Below, one piece after another: positions 48,465 through 64,000 of a stretch of 64,000 bases of DNA; within the stretch, counting starts at the first letter, position 1, and each line of letters starts with the position of its first letter. Location: positions 140,646 through 204,645 of the forward strand of contig NZ_CALGPC010000010.1 in the NCBI RefSeq assembly GCF_937960835.1. Direction: 5' to 3'. This DNA comes from an uncultured Ferrovibrio sp. (lineage in GTDB: Bacteria > Pseudomonadota > Alphaproteobacteria > Ferrovibrionales > Ferrovibrionaceae). The notes below the pieces were generated by a model. That model searched no databases. It saw only the letters and a program-made list of their open reading frames with translations, and was not told the DNA's origin. Both the position numbers and the translations under genes were made by a program.

Positions 48465-50702
48465 TCAATCGAAGCGGTTATTCTTGTTAAAGCCGCGCGG
48501 CACGATGCGGCCTGCCTGGGCGCGTTCGCCGCGATACTCCTTCAGATCGGTCTCGGTCTTTACCCGGCCGGATGAATCGACCCAGCTCAAGCCCTGCTTC
48601 AGGGTGAAGGTCTTGGCATCCGACAGGCCGCCATCCTTGTACTTCTGCAGGGTGATGCCGCGGCCCTTGGTCATCTCCGGCAACTGATCCAGCGGGAAGA
48701 GCAAGAGCTTGCGGTTCTCGCCCACCACGGCAACGGTATCGCCTTCCACCACGCGGCAGACGCAGGCCTCGGCCGGCGTGGCAACATTGAGGATCTGCTT
48801 GCCCGCGCGGGTACCCGCCAGCATTTCGTTTTCCGGGCAGATGAAACCGCGGCCGTCGCTGGAGGCGACCAGGAATTTGCGGTCGCCCTGATATTTGAAC
48901 AGGGTGACGATATCCTGATCGTTGCCGAGTTCGACCATCAGGCGCACCGGCTCGCCATGGCCGCGGCCGCGCGGCAGCTTGTCGCAATTGATCGTATAGG
49001 CGCGGCCATTGGTGCCGAACAGCACCAGCTTGTCAGTGCTTTCGGCATGAATCCAGAAGCGGCCCTTGTCGCCTTCCTTGAAAGAGGCGCTGCCATCATC
49101 CTGGACATGGCCCTTGATGGCGCGGATCCAGCCCTTGGCCGAGCAGATCACGGTGATCGGCTCGCGTTCGATCATCGCCTCGAACGCCTCTTCGGCGATC
49201 ACCGGCGCATCGCCCAGGCTGGAGCGGCGCTTGCCCAGGGCCGTCTTCGGGCCGAACTGCTTCTTGAGTTCCTGGATTTCGCCCGAAATCGCCTGCCAGC
49301 GCAGGCTTTCATCGCCGAGCAGCTTTTTCAGTTCGGCGCGTTCCTTCGACAGCGCCTTGTGCTCGGTCTTGATTTCCATTTCCTCAAGCTTGCGCAGCGA
49401 GCGCAGGCGCATGTTGAGGATCGCTTCCGCCTGCACCTCGGTGAGGTTGAAGCGTTTCATCATCACCGGCTTGGGCTCGTCCTCGCGGCGGATGATCTCG
49501 ATCAGCTCGTCGAGATTAAGATAGGCGATCAGGTAGCCGTCGAGCACTTCCAGGCGATGCTCGATCTTGCCAAGCCGGAAGCGACTGCGGCGTTCCAACA
49601 CCTCGTGACGGTGATTGAGATAGGCCTGCAACGCCTCGCGCAGGTTCATCACCTTGGGCTGCTTGCCGCCATCCAGCACATTGAGGTTCAGCGGGAAGCG
49701 CGTCTCCAGATCGGTGCTGCGGAACAGGCTTTCCATCAGCACGTTCTCATCGACATTCTTGCTCTTCGGCACGAGGACGATGCGGATATCCTCCGCCGAC
49801 TCATCGCGCACGTCGTCGAGCAGCGGCGCCTTCTTCTCGGTGATCAGCTCGGCGATCTTCTCGATCAGGCGCGACTTCTGCACCTGATAAGGAATCTCGG
49901 TGACGACGATCTGCCAGGTGCCGCGCGGCAGCTCTTCCTTGTGCCACCGGGCGCGGACGCGGAAGCTACCGCGTCCGGTCTTGTAGGCTTCGATGCGGCT
50001 TTCCAGCGGCTCGACCAGCACGCCGCCGGTGGGGAAATCCGGGCCCTGGACGTATTCCACCAGCTTCTCGATCGAGGCATTGGGATGCTTGATCAGATGC
50101 AGCAGCGCGTCGCACAACTCGGGCAGGTTATGCGGCGGAATGGAGGTCGCCATGCCGACCGCGATGCCGCTGGCGCCGTTGGCGAGCAGATTGGGGAAGC
50201 CCGCCGGCATCACCACCGGCTCTTCATTTTCGCCATCGTAGTTGGGACGGAAATCGACGGTGTCGTCGTCGAGGCCGGCCATCAGCACATTGGCGGCCTC
50301 GGTCAGGCGCGCCTCGGTATATCGCATGGCGGCGGCGTTATCGCCGTCGATATTGCCGAAATTGCCCTGGCCATCCACCAGCGGATAGCGCTGGGCGAAA
50401 TCCTGCGCCAGGCGCACCAGGGCGTCGTAGACCGACTGGTCGCCATGGGGATGGTATTTACCGATCACGTCGCCGACGACGCGGGCGCATTTCTTGTAGC
50501 CGGCATTGGGGTCCAGCTTGAGCAGCCGCATGGCGAACAGCACGCGGCGCTGCACCGGCTTCAGGCCGTCGCGTGCATCAGGCAGTGAGCGGGCGGTGAT
50601 CGTGCTCAGCGCATAGGCAAGATACCGCTCCGACAGGGCGTCGGGCAGCGGCACATTGCGGATGTCTTCGGGAATCTCTTTGGGCGGAAGATGCTTGCTC
50701 AT
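48465..50702 (-). CDS. parC: DNA topoisomerase IV subunit A
   Basis: 745 residues. Breakage-reunion domain with the catalytic Tyr128 in MRYTEARL, the quinolone-region segment KYHPHGDQSVYDALV and GQGNFGNIDGD. C-terminal beta-propeller repeats (SAKGWIRAIKGH, VLFGTNGRAYTINCDKLPRGRG, KFLVASSDGRGFI). It decatenates sister chromosomes together with ParE, which is not in this window. Its ATG overlaps the recO stop on the same strand (ATGA, 50699-50702). The C terminus ends near the divergent ccpA terminator. Confidence 0.95.
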   Translation of the reverse strand: MSKHLPPKEIPEDIRNVPLPDALSERYLAYALSTITARSLPDARDGLKPVQRRVLFAMRLLKLDPNAGYKKCARVVGDVIGKYHPHGDQSVYDALVRLAQDFAQRYPLVDGQGNFGNIDGDNAAAMRYTEARLTEAANVLMAGLDDDTVDFRPNYDGENEEPVVMPAGFPNLLANGASGIAVGMATSIPPHNLPELCDALLHLIKHPNASIEKLVEYVQGPDFPTGGVLVEPLESRIEAYKTGRGSFRVRARWHKEELPRGTWQIVVTEIPYQVQKSRLIEKIAELITEKKAPLLDDVRDESAEDIRIVLVPKSKNVDENVLMESLFRSTDLETRFPLNLNVLDGGKQPKVMNLREALQAYLNHRHEVLERRSRFRLGKIEHRLEVLDGYLIAYLNLDELIEIIRREDEPKPVMMKRFNLTEVQAEAILNMRLRSLRKLEEMEIKTEHKALSKERAELKKLLGDESLRWQAISGEIQELKKQFGPKTALGKRRSSLGDAPVIAEEAFEAMIEREPITVICSAKGWIRAIKGHVQDDGSASFKEGDKGRFWIHAESTDKLVLFGTNGRAYTINCDKLPRGRGHGEPVRLMVELGNDQDIVTLFKYQGDRKFLVASSDGRGFICPENEMLAGTRAGKQILNVATPAEACVCRVVEGDTVAVVGENRKLLLFPLDQLPEMTKGRGITLQKYKDGGLSDAKTFTLKQGLSWVDSSGRVKTETDLKEYRGERAQAGRIVPRGFNKNNRFD

Positions 50703-51478
50703 GGCCCGCTTTCTACACCAGATGTTGTGACGGTTCTACGGATGAGCTCCAGCAGTCGTGTTCGCGCGGCGGGCACAGGAGCATGGAGCTGGGCAAACAG
50801 CCGATTTTCCAGGAAGTGGCCGGTGAGCGCCAAGCCGGCTTGAACCTCGGCCATGGCGTCGTTGGCCTTGCGGCCGCGGCCGGGCACCAGAAAAGACGGC
50901 AGCGTCAGCAGACGGTCGATATAGGGCTCTGCGGCCTGGGCCGAGACGGCGCGGCCGGTGCGCGGCGAGACATGGGTAAGATCCGTGGTGGCGCCGGTGG
51001 CGGCGCAGGCCTCCAGATCGAGGCCATAGCCCATCTCCGACAGCAGGCCCGCCTCCCAGCGAACATAGAGCGCGCCCCAAGATTCGGGCTCGGGCAGTTC
51101 CGGCAGATGGGCGAACAGCACCTTGGTTGCGTTGAACAGATTGGGATGCGGCTCGCGCTCGGGCAACGCAGCGTCGATCAGCGCGCAGGCCGCAGACAAA
51201 GCCGCTAGCCGCGCCGGATCATCCAGAATCAGCGCTGCGGGATGGCTGACGCCTTCGAACTGCCAGTTGCCGAGATGCTCGGATAACCGCGCCCGCCAGG
51301 TGGCGCGCACCATCTGCCCCGGCTGCAGCGCGCCGCCCATCGCCCTGCCCTGCCCCGTGCCGGAACCGCGCACCAGCCCGGCATGGCGGCCGTAGGATTC
51401 GGTGAGCAACGTGGCAATGCGCGCGTTCTCGCCGTGATGGCGCACGCTGAGCACAACGCCTTCATCCTGCCATTCCAT
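50699..51478 (-). CDS. recO: DNA repair protein RecO
   Basis: 259 residues. N-terminal OB-fold segment (EWQDEGVVLSVRHHGENARIATLLTESYGRHAGLVRG), then the helical domain with GLDLEACAATGATTDLTHVSPRTGRAVS. The CxxC zinc pairs of some RecO proteins are not fully present. It loads RecA with RecR in the RecFOR pathway. Its stop overlaps the parC start. The start at 51478 lacks a strong binding site but the next in-frame Met would cut the OB fold. Confidence 0.92.
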   Translation of the reverse strand: MEWQDEGVVLSVRHHGENARIATLLTESYGRHAGLVRGSGTGQGRAMGGALQPGQMVRATWRARLSEHLGNWQFEGVSHPAALILDDPARLAALSAACALIDAALPEREPHPNLFNATKVLFAHLPELPEPESWGALYVRWEAGLLSEMGYGLDLEACAATGATTDLTHVSPRTGRAVSAQAAEPYIDRLLTLPSFLVPGRGRKANDAMAEVQAGLALTGHFLENRLFAQLHAPVPAARTRLLELIRRTVTTSGVESGP

Positions 51479-51509
51479 GTATTGGACTTAAGGTGATTCC
51501 CGGCTGCAC

Positions 51510-51688
51510 TCAATCCCGAGGCAGCACCGGCTTCACATCGGTATGATGGAAATCGTCGCCTTGAACAGCAGCGGCTGGCCCAGATCTTTGGCGAGAGCGT
51601 AGGCGAAGCAATCGCCGAAATTGAGCTGCGCGGGATGGCCGCTACCCTTGCCGAAATCGCGATATGCCGCGCGGGCCCTTAGCCCGTC
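51510..51688 (-). pseudogene. vapC: vapC toxin remnant with frameshift
   Basis: Read on the minus strand, AYRDFGKG, GHPAQLNFGDCFAYALAKD and LGQPLLFK match the C-terminal half of VapC PIN-domain toxins. At about 51559-51565 a G is missing (AAGGCGAC where AAGGGCGAC would be expected). Restoring it gives KGDDFHHTDVKPVLPRD and a stop at 51510. The N-terminal half, including the first catalytic aspartate, and any vapB antitoxin are absent. The remainder (about 59 codons) lies between recO and the rpoC terminator. Decaying toxin gene. Confidence 0.8.
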
Positions 51689-51733
51689 CTTTCTACCAAA
51701 ACCATATACCTTTATACCCACTCTAACAAAGAA

Positions 51734-51758
51734 AAGGGCGGACCAGAGGTCCGCCCTT
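51734..51758 (-). terminator. terminator of rpoC
   Basis: Minus strand: AAGGGCGGACC pairs with GGTCCGCCCTT, loop TCT, followed by TTC TTTG. 11-bp GC stem located 25 bases after the rpoC stop; ends the large ribosomal and RNA-polymerase transcript. Confidence 0.93.
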
Positions 51759-51783
51759 CGCATATCGTCTATGAAGCCGAAGC

Positions 51784-56106
<4,323 letters not shown>

Positions 56107-56144
56107 GTCTATCGTCTCCTAGTGGAGAATACGTTGCGTGGCGG

Positions 56145-60242
<4,098 letters not shown>

Positions 60243-60397
60243 GTCTGTCCCAAATCTATCTATGCGGCGTCTGTCACGCCGCGCGGTTCCGGAAAGCGAT
60301 GAATTTCACGGGCCCATTATCCCGCCGGGCGATCGCCGCGCCCAAATTCCGAAAACCGCATCGACCCGCCGAAAATCCGCGGCGGACGGAGGTGCCT

Positions 60398-60459
60398 TGA
60401 AATCAAAGAGCCCTGATATAGGGCGGTGCCGGGACAGGTCTACACCTAACCTGCCCCGG
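60398..60459 (-). promoter_or_regulatory. rplL-rpoB intercistronic attenuator
   Basis: Two hairpins on the minus strand: CCGGGGCAGGT/ACCTGTCCCGG (60459-60449 with 60439-60429, one G-U), then GCCCT/AGGGC (60424-60410) followed by TCTTTGATTT. The second looks like a weak terminator, as in the E. coli rplL-rpoB attenuator that lowers RNA polymerase relative to ribosomal protein output. The remaining 60243-60397 shows no other signal. Confidence 0.7.
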
Positions 60460-60472
60460 ACCGTACGCGTAA

Positions 60473-60850
<378 letters not shown>

Positions 60851-60908
60851 TTCAATGACTCCTAGTTTAGGTTCGATACCTGGTTAGACAATTGGTTGGC
60901 TTGAAGCC

Positions 60909-61418
60909 TTAACCTTTGGTGGCGTAAGCGTTGAGCACGCGGGCCAGCTGGCCTGCGGGCGCCTGCACGACGCCGGCGACCTTGGTCGCAGGCGCGTTGA
61001 GCAGGCCGATGATCTTGCCGCGCAGTTCGTCAAGCGACGGCAAGGTCGCCAAGGCCTTCACACCCTCCGCGTTCAGCACGGTTTCGCCCATGGCGCCGCC
61101 AATAACGACGAACTTCTCGTTCTTCTTGGCAAACTCCACGGCGACCTTCGCTGCCGCGACCGGATCATTCGCGTAAGCGATGCCGGTCGGGCCCTTGAAG
61201 AAAGGCTTCAAGGACGCATAAGGGGTGCCCTCAAGGGCAAGACTCACAAGTCGGTTTTTCGCGACCTTGAAGCTGGCGCCAGCGGCACGCATCTGACGGC
61301 GCAGCTCAGTCACCTGAGCGACGGTCAGACCGCTGTTCTGGGTAACAACCACAACCTGGGTCTCCGAGAAGACCCGCTTGAGATTGTCCACCAGCTCCTG
61401 TTTTTGAGCACGATCCAC
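60909..61418 (-). CDS. rplJ: 50S ribosomal protein L10
   Basis: 169 residues from a GTG at 61418, with AGGAG upstream; the ATG-frame to 61436 is too long. L10 signatures: DRAQKQELVDNLKRVFSETQVVVVTQNSGLTVAQVTELRRQMRAAGASFKVAKNRLV and FFKGPTGIAYA. It forms the stalk base with L12 and represses its own operon by binding the leader. The leader is in 61419-61748. Confidence 0.97.
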   Translation of the reverse strand: MDRAQKQELVDNLKRVFSETQVVVVTQNSGLTVAQVTELRRQMRAAGASFKVAKNRLVSLALEGTPYASLKPFFKGPTGIAYANDPVAAAKVAVEFAKKNEKFVVIGGAMGETVLNAEGVKALATLPSLDELRGKIIGLLNAPATKVAGVVQAPAGQLARVLNAYATKG

Positions 61419-61748
61419 TTGCTCGTCTCCTAACAAGAATCAGGTTGCCCTGATCTGGTTGGCACTCTGAGCGATCGGAGGTCGCCATACTCAACGCCGG
61501 CGGCAAACCGATCACCCGGTTCGCCTGTCCCAGGGCTCGAACCTTCTTGGGACCGCACGATCGTTCGCCGGTCCCGTGAAGCTTCTTGTCCCCGTCTATG
61601 CAGGTGGCCTTACCCATTAAATCCCTCGGCTGAAAAGCTTCGGGAGGCCTGCAGTCTCGGACAGGTTGCGGACATCCAGTCTCCCGGATGCCGCTTCGCC
61701 GGCCCTCCCCTGGCAAAAGCCTCAGGAGGCCCGGCGAAACTCGTTTAC
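61419..61748 (-). promoter_or_regulatory. L10 leader region upstream of rplJ
   Basis: 330 bases between rplA and the rplJ start, unusually long for this operon. The first part after rplA forms a near-perfect stem: TTCGCCGGGCCTCC (61738-61725) with GGAGGGCCGGCGAA (61708-61695), one mismatch. Other stems are GC-rich and the region ends with AGGAG for rplJ. In other bacteria the leader binds L10-(L12)4 for autoregulation; this role is inferred from position and structure. I see no protein-coding frame in it. Confidence 0.6.
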
Positions 61749-62468
61749 TTAGGCAGCGGCCTTTTCGGCGCCGCCGCCCAGAGCATCGTTCAGCTCGACG
61801 CGCACGCCCGGACCCATGGTCGAGGACAGCGCGACCTTCTTGACGTAATGGCCCTTCACGCCGGCCGGCTTGGCCTTCAGCACGGCATCGATGAAGGCCC
61901 GCACGTTGGCGAGGATCTGCTCCTCGGTGAACGACGCCTTGGCGATGCCGGCATGGATCAGACCAGCCTTCTCGACGCGGAACTCAACCTGGCCGCCCTT
62001 CGCAGCCTTGACCGCGCCGGCGACATCCATGGTGACCGAGCCGAGCTTCGGGTTCGGCATCAGGCCGCGCGGGCCGAGCACCTTACCGAGCTTGCCGACC
62101 ACGGCCATCATGTCCGGGGTGGCAATGCAGCGATCGAACTCGATCTTGCCGCCGGTGATGATCTCGGCCAGATCGTCGGCGCCAACCAGGTCGGCGCCAG
62201 CCTTCTTGGCTTCCTCAGCCTTCGGCCCCTTGGCGAAGACGGCGACGCGCACGGTCTTGCCCGTGCCCGAAGGCATGGTGACGACGCCGCGGACCATCTG
62301 GTCGGCATGGCGCGGATCGACGCCGAGATTCATCGCGATCTCGATGGTCTCGTCGAACTTCGCCTTGGCATTGCTCTTCACCAGCTTGACGGCCTCGGCG
62401 AGGCTGTAACGCTGGTCGGGGTTCACGGTCTTTGCAGCCGCAGTGTAACGCTTGCCCTTATGTGCCAT
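61749..62468 (-). CDS. rplA: 50S ribosomal protein L1
   Basis: 239 residues. GKRYTAAAKTVNPDQRYSLAEAVKLVKSNAKAKFDETIEIAMNLGVDPRHADQMVRGVVTMPSGTGKTVRVAVFAKG and LMPNPKLGSVTMDV are the L1 signature. It binds 23S rRNA at the L1 stalk and can repress the L11 operon. GGGGAGGG precedes the ATG. 15 bases downstream of rplK. Confidence 0.98.
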   Translation of the reverse strand: MAHKGKRYTAAAKTVNPDQRYSLAEAVKLVKSNAKAKFDETIEIAMNLGVDPRHADQMVRGVVTMPSGTGKTVRVAVFAKGPKAEEAKKAGADLVGADDLAEIITGGKIEFDRCIATPDMMAVVGKLGKVLGPRGLMPNPKLGSVTMDVAGAVKAAKGGQVEFRVEKAGLIHAGIAKASFTEEQILANVRAFIDAVLKAKPAGVKGHYVKKVALSSTMGPGVRVELNDALGGGAEKAAA

Positions 62469-62483
62469 GATGCAGCCCTCCCC

Positions 62484-62918
62484 TTATTCGCCGCGAACGT
62501 CCAGGCCCATGGAACGGGCCGAACCAACGATCATACGGCAGGCGGCATCGATGTCGTGGGCGTTGAGATCCTTCATCTTCTGCTTCGCGATCTCGCGCAC
62601 CTGATCCATGGTGATCGAGCCCACCTTGTCGCCACGGCCCGTGGCCTTGGCGCCAGACTTGATGTTGGCGGCCTTCTTCAGGAAGTAGGTCACCGGCGGA
62701 GTCTTGGTGACGAAGGTGAACGAGCGGTCCGAATACACGGTGATCACCACCGGGATCGGCATGTCCTGCTCGAGATCCTTGGTCTGCGCGTTGAACGCCT
62801 TGCAGAATTCCATGATGTTGACGCCGCGCTGGCCGAGAGCCGGACCAATCGGCGGCGACGGGTTGGCCTTACCGGCCGGAACCTGCAGCTTGATGTAGCC
62901 TTCAATTTTCTTCGCCAT
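62484..62918 (-). CDS. rplK: 50S ribosomal protein L11
   Basis: 144 residues. IEGYIKLQVPAGKANPSPPIGPALGQRGVNIMEFCKAFNAQTKD carries the proline-rich N-domain, and GKVGSITMDQVREIAKQKMKDLNAHDIDAACRMIVGSARSMGL the rRNA-binding C-domain. It forms the GTPase-centre site with L10. GGAAAGG precedes the ATG. 142 bases separate it from nusG. Confidence 0.98.
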   Translation of the reverse strand: MAKKIEGYIKLQVPAGKANPSPPIGPALGQRGVNIMEFCKAFNAQTKDLEQDMPIPVVITVYSDRSFTFVTKTPPVTYFLKKAANIKSGAKATGRGDKVGSITMDQVREIAKQKMKDLNAHDIDAACRMIVGSARSMGLDVRGE

Positions 62919-63060
62919 ACTCTTTCCTTTCCTGCCTGGAGGCGGTCAGCCTCCGTTAGCGGATGCGCGGTGCGGCGGGTCGGCCCGGCGAACAAGGGCC
63001 TTAGCTACCTCCCACGCGACGAAACCGGGCCGGCGACAGCCAGCCCGGGCACCAGCCAGA

Positions 63061-63591
63061 TCAGAGCTTCTCGACCTGGCCGTATTCCAGCTCCACCGGG
63101 GTGGCGCGGCCGAAGATCGATACCGCCACCTTGAGGCGGGCGCGCTCTTCGTCGACTTCCTCCACCACGCCGGAGAACGACGTGAACGGACCGTCGGCCA
63201 CGCGCACCTGCTCGCCCACTTCGAAGGTGATCGAGGGCTTCGGATGCTCGACGCCCTCCTTCACCTGATTGGCGATCCGCTGCGCCTCGGCCTCCGTGAT
63301 CGGCGACGGCTTGCCGCCCGAGCTCAGGAAGCCGGTGACCTTCGGCGTATTCTTGACGAGGTGATAGGTCTCGTCGGTCATCTCCATCTTCACCAGCACG
63401 TAGCCGGGGAAGAACTTGCGTTCGGCATTGACCTTCTGGCCGCGGCGGACTTCCACCACTTCCTCAGTCGGCACCAATACCTCTTCGAAGAGGTCGCTCA
63501 TGCCCTTCTGCGCCGCGGTGTCGCGGATCGCCTGAGCAACCTTCTTCTCGAAATTCGAGTACACATGGACGATGTACCAGCGCGCCGCCAT
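63061..63591 (-). CDS. nusG: transcription termination/antitermination protein NusG
   Basis: 176 residues. NGN domain beginning WYIVHVYSNFEKKVAQAI and a C-terminal KOW segment GEQVRVADGPFTSFSGVVEEVDEERARLKVAVSIFGRATPVELEYGQVEKL. It links RNA polymerase to Rho, ribosomes and other factors. GGGGAG six bases upstream of the ATG. Two bases after secE. The 142-bp gap to rplK is GC-rich and may hold a second promoter, but none is clear. Confidence 0.97.
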   Translation of the reverse strand: MAARWYIVHVYSNFEKKVAQAIRDTAAQKGMSDLFEEVLVPTEEVVEVRRGQKVNAERKFFPGYVLVKMEMTDETYHLVKNTPKVTGFLSSGGKPSPITEAEAQRIANQVKEGVEHPKPSITFEVGEQVRVADGPFTSFSGVVEEVDEERARLKVAVSIFGRATPVELEYGQVEKL

Positions 63592-63593
63592 CG

Positions 63594-63791
63594 TCAGCTC
63601 CCCAGGCCGAGGATCAACTGCACTCCAAAGCGCAGGATCGAGTCGACCACAAAAAAGAACAATGCGGCGATCAAGCCCATCACGAATACCATCGCCGTGG
63701 TGACGAGGGTTTCCTTGCGGCTCGGCCAGGTGACCTTCGCGGTCTCCTGCCGGACCTGACGGAAAAACTCGATCGGACTGACTTTCGCCAT
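63594..63791 (-). CDS. secE: preprotein translocase subunit SecE
   Basis: 65 residues from the ATG at 63791. Single membrane helix preceded by SPIEFFRQVRQETAKVTWPSRKETLVTTAMVFVMGLIAALFFFVVDSILRFGVQLILG; the KVTWPSRKE segment is the SecE hallmark. The frame to 63830 is longer but the internal start is the usual SecE N terminus (MAKVSPIEF). It completes the SecYEG channel. Located just downstream of tRNA-Trp. Confidence 0.95.
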   Translation of the reverse strand: MAKVSPIEFFRQVRQETAKVTWPSRKETLVTTAMVFVMGLIAALFFFVVDSILRFGVQLILGLGS

Positions 63792-63832
63792 CGCCTTAAC
63801 TATCCACCTAAAACGTACCGTCTGTGCCACGC

Positions 63833-63909
63833 TGGCAGGGGTGGAGGGACTCGAACCCCCAACCCCCGGTTTTGGAGACCGGTGCTCTAGCCAATTGAGC
63901 TACACCCCT
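63833..63909 (-). tRNA. tRNA-Trp (anticodon CCA)
   Basis: 77 bases with encoded CCA at the 3' end. Acceptor AGGGGTG pairs with CACCCCT; D-arm GCTC/GAGC; anticodon stem CCGGT/ACCGG enclosing CTCCAAA with anticodon CCA; T-arm GGGGG/CCCTC with TTCGAGT. tuf, tRNA-Trp, secE order is common in alphaproteobacteria. Confidence 0.97.
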
Positions 63910-63930
63910 GCAGGCGCACCAGATCGTCGC

Positions 63931-64000
63931 TTACGCGATGATCTTAGCGACGACGCCGGCGCCGACGGTGCGGCCGCCTTCGCGGATCGCGAAGCGCAGG
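63931..64000 (-). CDS. tuf: elongation factor Tu, C-terminal end (partial)
   Basis: The window end enters a gene on the minus strand. The last 22 residues read LRFAIREGGRTVGAGVVAKI then IA and a TAA, the C terminus of EF-Tu (GRTVGAGVVAKI). The rest lies outside the window. EF-Tu delivers aminoacyl-tRNA to the ribosome. The gene ends 22 bases before tRNA-Trp begins. Confidence 0.93.
   Translation of the reverse strand, partial: LRFAIREGGRTVGAGVVAKIIA

Noticed and set aside
48957..50588. 543-codon plus-strand frame opposite parC
   Set aside because: Antisense shadow of parC.

Overview
The window is a compact, GC-rich chromosomal segment of an alphaproteobacterium, probably Rhodospirillales-like; genus cannot be read from it. 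Support comes from the divK-pleD pair, an EipB/DUF1849 periplasmic protein, a cysteine-free ribosomal protein L33, a TIGR01841-type phasin, clpS-clpA, and the order tuf, tRNA-Trp, secE, nusG, rplK, rplA, rplJ, rplL, rpoB, rpoC. I see no insertion sequence, prophage, integron, rRNA or CRISPR array, so most of the window is core genome. About 60 protein genes are supported.

Layout. 1-8 kb: a REP-like palindrome, a tandem-domain muconolactone-isomerase-like protein, a YchJ/SEC-C protein, an SDR dehydrogenase, a PAS protein, then topA-rnr-glpQ. 9-12 kb: corA-type transporter, DUF983 protein, two tandem Nudix hydrolases, rpmG. 12-14 kb: an unusual non-coding stretch (decamer repeats and a 24-bp palindrome) beside pleD-divK. 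14-18.6 kb: HAD hydrolase, fructokinase, EipB-like protein, 2-hydroxyacid dehydrogenase and a diguanylate cyclase behind a sigma-54-like promoter. 18.7-22 kb: RidA, RidA, glycerophosphodiesterase, GNAT/FemAB-like protein, HIT protein. 22-26 kb: a peptide-type ABC binding protein and two permeases without ATPases. 26-31.6 kb: clpA, clpS, phasin with a readable promoter/operator, lipoprotein, D,D-carboxypeptidase with SPOR domain. 31.8-39 kb: membrane class III cyclase, MFS, ugd, galU, then enoyl-CoA hydratase, CoA-binding protein and O-acetylhomoserine sulfhydrylase. 39-46.6 kb: AraC regulator divergent from pobA, MFS, cutA, heme A synthase, acyl-CoA ligase, uppP. 46.6-51.8 kb: a 644-bp intergenic region with a 10-bp-period repeat array, a 25-codon membrane-peptide ORF and an FNR-type box, then cytochrome c peroxidase, parC, recO and a broken vapC. 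51.8-64 kb: the rpoC-rpoB-rpl-nusG-secE cluster on the minus strand, tRNA-Trp and the end of tuf.

How it works together. Several neighbouring sets form likely transcription units through ATGA overlaps or gaps of a few bases: topA-rnr-glpQ, corA-DUF983-nudix-nudix, ridA-ridA-gdpd-gnat, ech-CoA-binding-metY, galU-ugd, dppB-dppC and recO-parC. Themes are nucleic-acid maintenance, envelope precursor supply (galU, ugd, uppP, D,D-carboxypeptidase), cyclic nucleotide signalling (PleD, a second GGDEF protein, a class III cyclase), aromatic catabolism (pobA) and the central transcription/translation machinery.

I found no complete new system. The least explained signals are the two 10-bp-period arrays (46651-46760 and 12251-12300), the palindrome at 12308-12331, the 25-codon ORF at 46950-47027, the sigma-54-like promoter ahead of the degenerate GGDEF protein, and the duplicated isomerase-like protein. 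Start codons were chosen from ribosome binding sites and overlaps and remain inferences.
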